A DNA stretch of 16,107 nt from Calditrichia bacterium (GCA_027039465.1 JALWEA010000094.1:1-16107), one strand, 5' to 3'. Shown: positions 8,229-15,878, numbered from the stretch's first letter. The notes: generated from the letters alone by a model not told the origin. Numbers and translations: made by a program.

Positions 8229-8429
8229 CCATCGCTCGGAATCCAAACCTAAACTTTTTGATAAACTTACGGGCAAAATCATAAAAACAAGTTGCATTGA
8301 CAGATTTGAGCTGTACAAACGAAAAAGAATAAACGTGTATGAATTTTACTTTCGATTTTCTGCAATAATGGTGATCTATCCAATCCATTTTCACATTTCA
8401 TAATAATAAATACCCACCGATAAATCCGG

Positions 8430-8749
8430 TTTCATTTGTCCCGTTCGGGACAAACATTTTTTTGGGGATGCTTTCTCCCACATTTGAAAATGTGGGTTAT
8501 TATCAAAATTCCCTGTCGGGAATTTTTTACAAATTAAACTTTGGCAAAACAAACAAAGGTGATTGGTCAAATCAGGACAAGACTAAAATTATTTTCCATG
8601 TTTTCTAATCCGATATGTTAAGATATTGGAAAAATCCCGAAGGAATTAAATGATAATAGCCCACCCATTCATTGGTGCGGACTGATGATCGGCGCGTCCT
8701 AATGCAGTCCTTAAAGGACGTCTGAAAATGCAAATTCGATAAAATTTAC
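8430..8749. repeat. 320-bp tandem repeat unit, copy 1
   Basis: This unit begins TTTCATTTGTCCCGTTCGGG and recurs exactly 320 bases later. It contains a series of hairpins: TTTGTCCCG/CGGGACAAA (8435-8454) followed by a T-run; CCCACATTT/AAATGTGGG (8477-8496); AAAATTCCC/GGGAATTTT (8505-8526) followed by Ts; an ATCCCGAAGGAAT element near 8634; an imperfect CCACCCAT/ATTGGTGC stem (8661-8678); and GTCCTT/AAGGAC (8707-8719). By eye about four in five bases match copy 2. Confidence 0.85.
8435..8463 (+). terminator. Terminator-like hairpin with T-run in repeat copy 1
   Basis: A perfect 9-bp stem TTTGTCCCG/CGGGACAAA with a 2-base centre (or an 8-bp stem with loop GTTC) is followed by CA and a run of Ts. 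It could stop plus-strand transcription some 200 bp after the cysteine-cluster gene. Because the same hairpin recurs in copy 2 as part of the repeat, termination may be incidental. Confidence 0.35.
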
Positions 8750-9060
8750 TTTCATTTGTCCCGTTCGGGACAAACATTTTTTGGGATGCTTTCTCCCACA
8801 TTTGAAAATGTGGGCTATTATCGGAATTCCCTGTCGGGAATTTCTTACAAATTAAACTTTGGCAAAACAAACGAAAATGATCGGTTAAATTAGGACAAAG
8901 CTATAATTATTTACCTGTTTTTAATCCGATACGCATAAATTATCGAAAGAATCCCGGAGGGATTAAACGATAATAGCCCACCAATTCATTGGTGGAAATT
9001 AAATTTTTTATCGGTTAATGGAAGCCCTGAAAGGACGATTGAAAAATTTGGAATAAACAA
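8750..9060. repeat. 320-bp tandem repeat unit, copy 2
   Basis: Second copy of the 8430 unit, with the same order of hairpins: TTTGTCCCG/CGGGACAAA (8755-8774), CCCACATTT/AAATGTGGG (8795-8814), then AATTCCC/GGGAATT. In its second half the stems are cleaner than in copy 1: AATCCC/GGGATT (8950-8964) and a perfect CCACCAAT/ATTGGTGG (8978-8995). The last hairpin (near CCTGAAAGG, about 9025) is only partly preserved. The right boundary is approximate. Confidence 0.85.
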
Positions 9061-9117
9061 AATCGAATTGAATAATTATTAACCGAAACGGAGCAGTTAG
9101 GTTTGTAAATCTAAAAA

Positions 9118-9185
9118 AATTTGTCATTGCAAGGCCGGCAACCGTGTCTCGATACAACCCCGCTGGCGCGCTCTCTACTCGACAA
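9118..9185. repeat. Fragment of a dispersed GTCATTGC / CTCGATAC-type intergenic repeat
   Basis: TTTGTCATTGCAAGGCCGG is followed by TCTCGATACAACCCCGCTGG and CGCGCTCTCTACTCGACAAC, which are much GC-richer than the flanks. TGTCATTG reappears in inverse orientation near the right end of the window (16050-16056), and CTCGATACGA at 15532. I recall similar iterated intergenic elements in many bacterial genomes. No protein is encoded. Confidence 0.45.
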
Positions 9186-9369
9186 CCGATTGTTTTTGTC
9201 CGCGTCCGATGATTTGGGTGTTGATTTTAATCCTGAATAATTAAAATGACTTTCCTTTTTCCTTGGCAATCCATGATATGTTTTGTTTGGCAAAAAACAC
9301 GGATATTTTTTTGCCGCTATCAGATGATTTGGCTAAATTCCCAAAATACAAATATAAACTTTCACGTAA

Positions 9370-10500
9370 ATGCGAAAGCTCTTGATTATGTGGATGTCTC
9401 GGGTAAAACAATACGGATATCTGCTCGAAGGTTCGGAAGTTCTGCTTGTTTCCTTAGTGGCTCTCGTCGTATTGGAATTATTGGTCGGTAAACCGTTAAG
9501 CCGTTTCCCGGTTTACGTTGATTGGAATACCATTGTAACTTTAACCGGGTTGCTTCTCATTACCACCGCCATTAAAGAAAGCCGATTTTTCTATTGGCTG
9601 GCCTATCGCATTTCCACACGCATTACCAATGAACGCAATTTGGCCCTGTTTCTTGTGGCCGCTTCCGCCGTCCTGGCCATGTTTTTAACCAATGACATCG
9701 CTTTATTCATTATTGTGCCGTTAACCCTGAGCCTGCAAAAGATTTCGGGCAGCAATTACATTAAGTTCATTGTTTTTGAAGCCATTGCCGTGAATGCCGG
9801 ATCCACATTTACGGCCGTAGGTAATCCGCAAAACATTCATTTGTGGCATCAATGGCAAATTTCATTTCCCTTATTCAGTTTGAAAATGCTTCCTTTGGAA
9901 GGGATTCTGTTATTTTGGTTATTGATAGGCACTATTTGGGTCTTTCCGGCCAAAAAGATTCACTCCGATTCCAGGCAAAAAGAAAAAGTCAATCGTTCTT
10001 TATTTTGGAGTTCCGTGTTTATTTTTATCCTTTTTCTCATTTCGGCCGAACTTCATTACGATACATATCTGTTAGCCATTCTTTTTGTTTATTATTCGAT
10101 TACGAAAAAAACCGTCATCAAAAACGCCGATTGGAAACTGATCCTCTTATTCATCATTATTTTTATCGATGTGCATTTATTGTACCGTTTGGATCTTGTC
10201 AATCGTTTTATGGAATCACTGAACCTGAAAAATACCTATACGCTTTTTGCCTCGGGTGTTTTTCTTTCTCAAATCATTAGTAACGTACCAGCCACCCTTC
10301 TGTTGCTTAAATATTCCGACTCGTTTAAAGTTATTACTTTTGCGGTCAATGTGGGCGGCAACGGTCTGCTAATCGCCTCTTTTGCCAATATCATCGCGTT
10401 ACATTTTGCCAAGAATCCAAAAAAATACCTGTACTTCCATCGCTATTCCCTGCTTTACCTTTTGGTAACTTCAGTCAGCGTTTTTATTTTGTTGATTTGA
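9370..10500 (+). CDS. SLC13/ArsB-type ion permease
   Basis: A 376-residue inner-membrane transporter with about ten hydrophobic segments, belonging to the ion-transporter superfamily that includes SLC13 anion symporters, ArsB and E. coli YbiR. The two inverted halves show the expected re-entrant loops: FLTNDIALFIIVPLT (105-119) with NAGSTFTAVGNPQNI (142-156) in the first, and SQIISNVPAT (300-309) with VNVGGNGLLIASFANII (326-342) in the second. Substrate (dicarboxylate, sulfate, arsenite or other anion) cannot be read from the motifs. At 376 residues it is slightly short for the family. An in-frame TAA (9367-9369) lies directly before the ATG, so translation cannot begin further upstream; no ribosome site is obvious, and ATGs at 9391 or 9394 remain possible. 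It ends 28 bp before mgtE, so co-transcription is likely. Confidence 0.85.
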   Translation: MRKLLIMWMSRVKQYGYLLEGSEVLLVSLVALVVLELLVGKPLSRFPVYVDWNTIVTLTGLLLITTAIKESRFFYWLAYRISTRITNERNLALFLVAASAVLAMFLTNDIALFIIVPLTLSLQKISGSNYIKFIVFEAIAVNAGSTFTAVGNPQNIHLWHQWQISFPLFSLKMLPLEGILLFWLLIGTIWVFPAKKIHSDSRQKEKVNRSLFWSSVFIFILFLISAELHYDTYLLAILFVYYSITKKTVIKNADWKLILLFIIIFIDVHLLYRLDLVNRFMESLNLKNTYTLFASGVFLSQIISNVPATLLLLKYSDSFKVITFAVNVGGNGLLIASFANIIALHFAKNPKKYLYFHRYSLLYLLVTSVSVFILLI

Positions 10501-10528
10501 CCCGTGCCCTTATTCGAAAGGAGATGAC

Positions 10529-11878
10529 ATGTTTACACGGCTGATCATTCCGGATATTCAGGATTTAATCGATCAAAAAGATTGGAAGCAACTTAAATCG
10601 GTTCTATCGGAACTCACACCACAGGACATCGCCGAAATTCTCAATATTTTAAAAGAAAACGATTTGATCGTTGCCTTTCGTTTGGTCCCAAAAGATAAAA
10701 TTTCGGATGTATTTGCCGAACTGGATCCTGCCTTACAGGAATACATTTTACGCCATATTGCCAACAAGGAAATCAAACAGATAGTTGAAGAATTACCGCC
10801 GGATGATCGTACGGCCCTGTTTGAGGATTTGCCGGGTCAATTGACGCAAAAAATTATCAATTTACTCCCGGCGGAAGAACGAAAAGAAGCATTGCAATTG
10901 TTAGGTTATCCGGAAGATAGCGTCGGCCGTTTAATGACCCCGGATTACATCGCCGTTAAAAAAGATTGGAATATTGAAAAGGCTCTGCAACATATTCGTG
11001 AATACGGTAAAGACGCCGAAACCATCGATATGATTTACGTGGTGGACGATCAATGGAAATTGTTAGACGACATTCCGATTCGTCGTTTCATTTTAGCCAA
11101 TGTACGACAAACGGTCGGCGATATCATGGATTTTGAATTTGTATCCATTAACGCAAACGAAGATCAGGAAGTGGCCTACCGGATGATTAAAAAGTACAAT
11201 TTAAATGTGCTTCCGGTAACCGATCAAAACGGCATTTTATTGGGCATCGTTACGGTGGATGATATTTTGGATGTTTTAGAAGAAGAAGTAACCGAAGACT
11301 TTCATAAAATTTCGGGTATGGAACCGATCGAAGAACGTTATTACACGGTGTCCGCCCCGCTTTTGTACAAAAAACGTATCGGCTGGTTGATGATTTTACT
11401 GGTCACCGATTTCCTTTCATCCAGTATTATCGCCCACTTCGAAAATGCCATTCAAGCCGTTATTGCGCTGGCATTCTTTATTCCCGTACTTATCGACAGC
11501 GGCGGGAATATTGCGGCACAATCATCCACATTAATTATCCGCGCCTTGGCCACCAGTGAACTATCCGTCAAAAAATGGTTTTTGGTCGTTAAAAAGGAAT
11601 TAATTGTGGGCATCATGATCGGTTTAACCTTAGGTATTATTTTATACGTTCGGGGCTTTTTTTGGCGCGGTGGTCCGACCGTGGGCATGGTTGTGGGAAT
11701 GTCTATGGTGGCTATTACCATTTGGTCGAATCTGCTGGGCAGTTTATTGCCCATTGTTTTAACCAAATTCAAATTGGACCCGGCGGTTATTAGCAGCCCG
11801 TTGTTAACCACGGTGGTGGATTCCACCGGATTGATTATCTATTTTACCCTAGCGCAGTTTGTATTCCATTTATCTTAA
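10529..11878 (+). CDS. mgtE: Magnesium transporter MgtE
   Basis: A 449-residue Mg2+ channel/transporter with full MgtE architecture: an N-terminal superhelical domain (about 34-135), two CBS domains (about 136-195 and 200-257), a plug helix and five membrane helices (about 283-447). The CBS2 ending LLGIVTVDDILDVLEEE and the membrane motifs PVLIDSGGNIAAQSSTLIIR (319-338) and LDPAVISSPLLTTVVDSTG (416-434) match the family. Asp431 in VVDSTG corresponds to the pore Asp that coordinates Mg2+ in the Thermus homologue. The acidic cytosolic domain senses intracellular Mg2+ and closes the pore in characterised members. A ribosome site AAAGGAG (10517-10523) lies 5 bases before the ATG. I see no Mg-sensing riboswitch in the 28-bp gap to the upstream permease. 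Confidence 0.96.
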   Translation: MFTRLIIPDIQDLIDQKDWKQLKSVLSELTPQDIAEILNILKENDLIVAFRLVPKDKISDVFAELDPALQEYILRHIANKEIKQIVEELPPDDRTALFEDLPGQLTQKIINLLPAEERKEALQLLGYPEDSVGRLMTPDYIAVKKDWNIEKALQHIREYGKDAETIDMIYVVDDQWKLLDDIPIRRFILANVRQTVGDIMDFEFVSINANEDQEVAYRMIKKYNLNVLPVTDQNGILLGIVTVDDILDVLEEEVTEDFHKISGMEPIEERYYTVSAPLLYKKRIGWLMILLVTDFLSSSIIAHFENAIQAVIALAFFIPVLIDSGGNIAAQSSTLIIRALATSELSVKKWFLVVKKELIVGIMIGLTLGIILYVRGFFWRGGPTVGMVVGMSMVAITIWSNLLGSLLPIVLTKFKLDPAVISSPLLTTVVDSTGLIIYFTLAQFVFHLS

Positions 11879-11915
11879 AGAAAAATTCGAACAACTACTT
11901 GCATGCGATATAAAC

Positions 11916-11929
11916 AAATATTAATATTT
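11916..11929. promoter_or_regulatory. AT-only 14-bp palindrome upstream of the LPP20-like gene
   Basis: AAATATTAATATTT is a perfect palindrome in the 220-bp spacer between mgtE and the exported-protein gene, 170 bp before the start. It could be an operator, but AT-only palindromes arise readily by chance in a spacer this AT-rich. Confidence 0.2.
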
Positions 11930-12098
11930 ACTGACCGAAGATGAAAACTGACGGAATTTGCTTATTTGAACCTTAAAAGCCAACTTCTTCAAATAACAGT
12001 TTTAATTTTAGCTAATAACGTTAGAGCTTGGAAACAAAGGGACTTTTTTAAAGCTTCTGACTTTATTCAATTGTCATTTTAAATGGTGGGGGCGGGGT

Positions 12099-13946
12099 AT
12101 GAAAAGCATAAAGTACATCCCAATTTTACTGCTCCTTTTTCTACCTATCTCTTCAAGCGCACAGGAGATTTCTCAAGAAGAAATCATGCATTCGGGTGCA
12201 TATTATTACGGTTCGGGAACGGCCATTAATCCGAAGGAAGCCAAAGCCATCGCTTTGGAAGAATTGGTGGGCCAGATTTCCACCTACGTGGTTTCGGATT
12301 ATCAATCCAAAATCATCGAAGCAGACAAGGACTTGACAGAGAAAGTAACTTCCGTTCTAAAAACGTACAGCATGGCGAAATTAAAAGATTTACAGTCAAC
12401 CATTGACGAATTACCGGACGGCCGATTTAAGGCATTCTGCTACATTAAAAAGTCAAAAGTTAATCAGATATTTAACCTGCGCCGCAAATTAATTCAGGCC
12501 ATCGCCCGCCGCAGTCGGCATTACGAAGAACGGGGAAATTTGTCCGCCGCTTTAAAATTGAATTATTACGCCTTGATTCTGATGAATTCTTTGCCCGATG
12601 AGGTTGTGCAAGTTGACAGCATCAATTACACCTTGACAATTCCGGAGGCCATTAATCGCATTTTGCAAGGAATCCGCTTTAAACTTGTACGTAACACTTC
12701 GGCCAATCAGGTTCGCACCATCACACTAAAGATCACCTACCATGATCATCCTGTTTCTACACTGGATTTTTCATTTTGGGACGGCCAGCATCTGATTGAA
12801 GCCAGAGCAATGGACGGGATGGCAACCGTAAAATTGTTCGGCAGCGCCACCCGAATGCAATCCCTTAAAATCAAAATTAAATACGATTATTACGATGAAC
12901 GTAAAGAATATGCCGTAATCAATGATTTATGGGATTTGGTCAAAAAGCCCCTATTTAAAAACAACAGCCGTACCATTGATTTGACTACCCATTCGATGCA
13001 ATCGTCAAATAGGATAGCCGTTCTTCACGTTGAGACAAAAAACTTTTTGAGCCTTAACAAATTTAAAGTTGCGCCGCAAGTACCGGATACCATTGTAGAA
13101 AAAATCCGCGCTGAAACCAACCGTTTGATTTCGCTTCTAAAATCCGCTCAGCTAACGGAAAAGGACGAGCTTTTCAAAGATAAACCGATTTTACGAAAAA
13201 AATATTCGGATTACGTACGATTTAACAAACCGGAGCCCTTGCCCGATACCAGCACCATTTACATTTCCCCGATAAAAGATGGCTACGAATTACGGCGTAT
13301 TCCTGTTCTGCAAAAATACCCGAGTATCCATAAGTTTGTCACTCAATATTTGGTTTTGGATTTTTCGCCAACAGGCGCCTTGCAAGATTTGAATGTGAGC
13401 ATTAATCAGGATTTGTACAACCATTTCATGCAGGTGGGCCAACAAGGCAACGATTGGCCCAATCGTCAGGAAATCATTAAATTTATTGAACGTTACCGCA
13501 CAGACTATTTAACGCGTAACATCCCCGATCTGGATATGATGTTTGCCGATGATGCTTTGATTATTGTAGGGCATCGAATCCAAAGAAGGCAATTACCGGA
13601 TAATTTTCATTACACACGATTAAACGCCAGCCAACCCGAATATGAATTACTGCGTTTGACCAAGAAACAGTATTTGTCAAGGTTGAAGCAGGTTTTTGAT
13701 AGGCAGGAAGATATTTTCCTTAACTTTGAAAGCTTTGACATCGTTCGCACCAACAAGCCGAATTATGTTTACGGTGTGGAAATGCGTCAAAGTTACTTCT
13801 CCACCACTTACGCGGACGAGGGCTATTTGTTCCTGCTATTTGATTTTTACTACAACAATCCCACTATTTACGTTCGTGCCTGGCAACCCCACCCTAAAAG
13901 CGCCGCCGAATTGGTGCGGACGTCGAATTTCAAGATACATCATTAG
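12099..13946 (+). CDS. Exported protein with LPP20-like N-terminal and NTF2-like C-terminal regions
   Basis: A 615-residue secreted protein. Residues 1-21 form a signal peptide (hydrophobic ILLLLFLPISSSA, cleavage before Gln22); there is no lipobox Cys, so it is probably soluble and periplasmic. Residues about 28-125 (YYYGSGTAINPKEAKAIALE through CYIKKSKVNQIF) resemble the LPP20/FlgT-N type domain with its alternating alanine-rich helix. A helical stretch (130-170) is followed by beta-rich segments. The last 140 residues (EIIKFIERYRTDYLTRNIPD, DDALIIVGHRI, YGVEMRQSYFSTTYADEGYL, VRAWQP) look like an NTF2-like fold, a pairing I associate with Bacteroidota-type proteins. Function is unknown. The start is supported by a G-rich stretch (12085-12097) immediately before the ATG; the gene stands alone. 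Confidence 0.8.
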   Translation: MKSIKYIPILLLLFLPISSSAQEISQEEIMHSGAYYYGSGTAINPKEAKAIALEELVGQISTYVVSDYQSKIIEADKDLTEKVTSVLKTYSMAKLKDLQSTIDELPDGRFKAFCYIKKSKVNQIFNLRRKLIQAIARRSRHYEERGNLSAALKLNYYALILMNSLPDEVVQVDSINYTLTIPEAINRILQGIRFKLVRNTSANQVRTITLKITYHDHPVSTLDFSFWDGQHLIEARAMDGMATVKLFGSATRMQSLKIKIKYDYYDERKEYAVINDLWDLVKKPLFKNNSRTIDLTTHSMQSSNRIAVLHVETKNFLSLNKFKVAPQVPDTIVEKIRAETNRLISLLKSAQLTEKDELFKDKPILRKKYSDYVRFNKPEPLPDTSTIYISPIKDGYELRRIPVLQKYPSIHKFVTQYLVLDFSPTGALQDLNVSINQDLYNHFMQVGQQGNDWPNRQEIIKFIERYRTDYLTRNIPDLDMMFADDALIIVGHRIQRRQLPDNFHYTRLNASQPEYELLRLTKKQYLSRLKQVFDRQEDIFLNFESFDIVRTNKPNYVYGVEMRQSYFSTTYADEGYLFLLFDFYYNNPTIYVRAWQPHPKSAAELVRTSNFKIHH

Positions 13947-14074
13947 CGACTACTCTGCTCGTTCGTTGCCACTATTGATATTAGCCGTGCTGTTATTCTT
14001 GTTGGAGTTCTGAGAATCGGGACGTAATAAAGATTCCCTAATATTATTCATGGCCGTTGCTGCTTTGGAGGAGA

Positions 14075-14103
14075 TTCTTCTTCCCGGTTCTCTGGAAGAA
14101 GAA
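14075..14103. terminator. Inverted repeat between convergent genes, possible bidirectional terminator
   Basis: TTCTTCTTCC (14075-14084) and GGAAGAAGAA (14094-14103) form a perfect 10-bp stem with a 9-base loop in the spacer between the converging LPP20-like gene and the sirtuin gene. The position fits a terminator for both, but neither strand has a following T-run, so intrinsic termination is unproven. Confidence 0.35.
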
Positions 14104-14127
14104 CGACAGAGTTAGGCACAGGGGTGA

Positions 14128-14859
14128 TTAGCTTTTATTATTTTTTAGAGCCAGGAACAAGTCATTCAAACCTTCCGAAGCGGGTTTTTGAATGAAGATG
14201 TCCGTTACCGCGTTTGTGTAATGCGTGGGTTGGATATTGATTTCAATAATTTTTGTTTGGCGCCGTTTTTTGGCGAACATGGGAATCACACCAGCGGGCA
14301 TCATTTCACCGGAAACGCCAACCACCAACATGACCTTGGCCCGATTGGCTTCCTTTAATCCCAATTTATACTCTGGATCCGGTACTTCATCTCCGTAAAA
14401 CAAAATATCCGGTTTGAGCATGCCGCCACATACCGGACAACGAGGCGGCATTTGTTCCCAATTGATTTGATCCGCCTCAAACTTCTCGTGACAATCCAGG
14501 CAAACCAGCCGCTGCGGGCTGCCGCAGATCCCGATCGTGTTGGTGCTGCCGGCCTTTTGATGCAAGTCGTCAAAATTCAAAGTAACCACGCTGCGAATCC
14601 AGCGATTATCTTCCATTTGCTTTAGGATACGATGCCCTTCATTGGGTTCAGCCTGTCCGTAAAAATCATAAAACCAATCCTTGATACGCGGCCAGGCCCA
14701 GTCGTAATTATTCTTGAAAAAATTTATATCCAAAACGCGAATATCAAATTCCGGCCATTCGCCAAACAAAGGTAAACCGCTCTCTCGGGAAAGCCCGGCA
14801 CCGGTAAAGGCCACCGTATATTTAGAAGATCGGATCATGTCCGCGGCTTGTTCGATCAT
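14128..14859 (-). CDS. Divergent Sir2-family (sirtuin) protein with altered catalytic residues
   Basis: A 243-residue Sir2-fold protein. Canonical sirtuins remove acyl groups from lysine using NAD+. Preserved: GAGLSRESGLP (20-30), N95 and D97 of the NAD pocket, the four zinc cysteines (Cys120, 123, 141, 144), GGMLKPDILFYGDEVP (145-160) resembling the RPDVVWFGE segment, and a C-terminal IEINIQPT. Changed: TQNIDxLH reads TLNFDDLH (Leu94 for Gln), the catalytic His of the usual E-L-H-G is Cys112 in GICGS, and the FRG after the first motif is FGE. The gene follows peptide deformylase by 35 bp on the same strand, with a ribosome site AAAGGA (complement of 14866-14871) 6 bases before the ATG. The fold is clear; deacylase activity is doubtful. 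ADP-ribosyl transfer, a different acyl specificity or a non-catalytic NAD-binding role are alternatives. Confidence 0.85.
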   Translation of the reverse strand: MIEQAADMIRSSKYTVAFTGAGLSRESGLPLFGEWPEFDIRVLDINFFKNNYDWAWPRIKDWFYDFYGQAEPNEGHRILKQMEDNRWIRSVVTLNFDDLHQKAGSTNTIGICGSPQRLVCLDCHEKFEADQINWEQMPPRCPVCGGMLKPDILFYGDEVPDPEYKLGLKEANRAKVMLVVGVSGEMMPAGVIPMFAKKRRQTKIIEINIQPTHYTNAVTDIFIQKPASEGLNDLFLALKNNKS

Positions 14860-14894
14860 TACAAATCCTTTGCGTTAATAATTTGAGCTTGCGA

Positions 14895-15401
14895 TTACAA
14901 GGCTTTGAATTTAAACCTTTTTTCCAATTTTTCAAGCTGCTCGGCCATTTTTAAGCGCTCGACCGTATTGGCGTAATCGATGATCAATCTGCCGTTTAAA
15001 TGGTCGATTTCATGCTGCACCACGCGCGCCATTAAACCCATCAATTCCAATTCGCGTTGCTTGCCGTTTAAATCCAAACCGCGAACCAAGATTTCGGCAT
15101 TTCGGGTGACGTTCACATGAATATCGGGCAAACTCAAACACCCTTCTTCGTTTCGTTCTTTTCCTTCTTTTTGTACGATTTCAGGGTTGATGAGCGTCAG
15201 CAAGCCGTCGCCGGTGTCCGCAATGATAATGCGCTGCAAATAGCCCACCTGCGGAGCCGCAAGGCCAATGCCCCTGTATTTGTACATAATTTCCTGCATG
15301 GCCTTAACCAAATCATGGACTTTACCGTCAATATTTTGTACTTCTTCGGCCTGTTGGCGTAAAACGGCATCCGGGTAAAGTACTAAATTAAAACGTGCCA
15401 T
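14895..15401 (-). CDS. def: Peptide deformylase
   Basis: A 168-residue metalloenzyme that removes the formyl group from the N-terminal methionine of nascent proteins at the ribosome exit. All three family motifs are intact: GIGLAAPQ (44-51), EEGCLSLP (85-92) with metal ligand Cys88, and QHEIDHLNG (129-137) with ligands His130 and His134 and catalytic Glu131. Length is normal. The C-terminal tail VERLKMAEQLEKLEKRFKFK is charged and helical. The usual fmt partner is not in view; instead the divergent sirtuin gene follows 35 bp downstream and is probably co-transcribed. A GGAG about 13 bases before the ATG is a weak ribosome site. Confidence 0.97.
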   Translation of the reverse strand: MARFNLVLYPDAVLRQQAEEVQNIDGKVHDLVKAMQEIMYKYRGIGLAAPQVGYLQRIIIADTGDGLLTLINPEIVQKEGKERNEEGCLSLPDIHVNVTRNAEILVRGLDLNGKQRELELMGLMARVVQHEIDHLNGRLIIDYANTVERLKMAEQLEKLEKRFKFKAL

Positions 15402-15570
15402 TTTTCTATCTTAACTCCGTTTATTTATCAAACAATTTAGTTTTATTTAAATTACTTAAACTGAGAGATTTTTCAATTGTCATCGCCACTATAAATCCGG
15501 ACTACTATTGATATGTTGTGACGCGTCCGTCCCTCGATACGATTCTACCTTTCATCTTGCGTTGTCCGAA

Positions 15571-15679
15571 GTAAGGGCGAAGCATTTCCGTCAAGACATT
15601 GCAAACCTAAAAATTTAACGATGTGCAACCAAAAGCATCGATTGCTTCTTTATTTGTTATGGAAATGCTTCGCCCCTAC
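15571..15679. repeat. 19-bp inverted repeat with a 71-base spacer (MITE-like or folded RNA)
   Basis: GTAAGGGCGAAGCATTTCC (15571-15589) and the reverse complement of 15661-15679 (GTAGGGGCGAAGCATTTCC) differ at one base. The 71-base spacer contains a nested CGATG/CATCG stem (15619-15623 with 15636-15640). I recall GTAGGGGCGAAGCATTT-type arms as a frequent dispersed repeat in several phyla. No protein is encoded within. Confidence 0.65.
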
Positions 15680-15851
15680 AAGTGTCGGCAGAATCACTCG
15701 GGAACCGGACGCTGTACCAGTTGCAAGTTCCCAGTTCCTAATTCCCAATCAACTCATGTCACTGCCTTAATAATCCATGGCACCAGCCGTGGTTCCCGGC
15801 CTACTATTGACATATTAGGCTCGCAATTTCATTATTTTAACCCATCCCCGG

Positions 15852-15878
15852 CCCTTCCCTGCGACCCGCAGGGAAGGG
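15852..15878. repeat. GC-rich perfect hairpin, 12-bp stem
   Basis: CCCTTCCCTGCG (15852-15863) and CGCAGGGAAGGG (15867-15878) form a perfect 12-bp stem around ACC. It is preceded by AACCCATCCCCGG and lacks a following T-run, so it looks like an iterated REP-type palindrome rather than a terminator. Confidence 0.6.

Larger units (their letters stand above)
8229..9369. other. 1.1-kb intergenic stretch without credible genes, repeat-rich
   Basis: I see no coding region here. Short open frames fall inside the repeats and have no family resemblance or ribosome site. The first 200 bp (8229-8429) are AT-rich and featureless; 8430-9060 is a tandem pair of 320-bp hairpin-rich units; 9118-9185 holds a fragment of another dispersed repeat; 9186-9369 is AT-rich and presumably contains the permease promoter, although I cannot place it. 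Confidence 0.7.

Noticed and set aside
8646..8870. Small minus-strand coding region of 74 residues within the tandem repeat
   Set aside because: It spans the junction of the two repeat copies, and its predicted peptide is just translated hairpins; no family resemblance.
8430..9060. CRISPR array
   Set aside because: There are only two units, each about 320 bp and internally palindromic at many places; there are no short identical repeats with unique spacers and no cas genes.
9246..9491. Plus-strand coding region of 81 residues upstream of the permease
   Set aside because: It overlaps the start of the permease in another frame, lacks any family resemblance, and the permease frame is clearly the real one.
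14004..14036. Hairpin GAATC/GATTC as terminator of the LPP20-like gene
   Set aside because: The stem is only 5 bp with a long loop and no T-run; chance is the simpler explanation.
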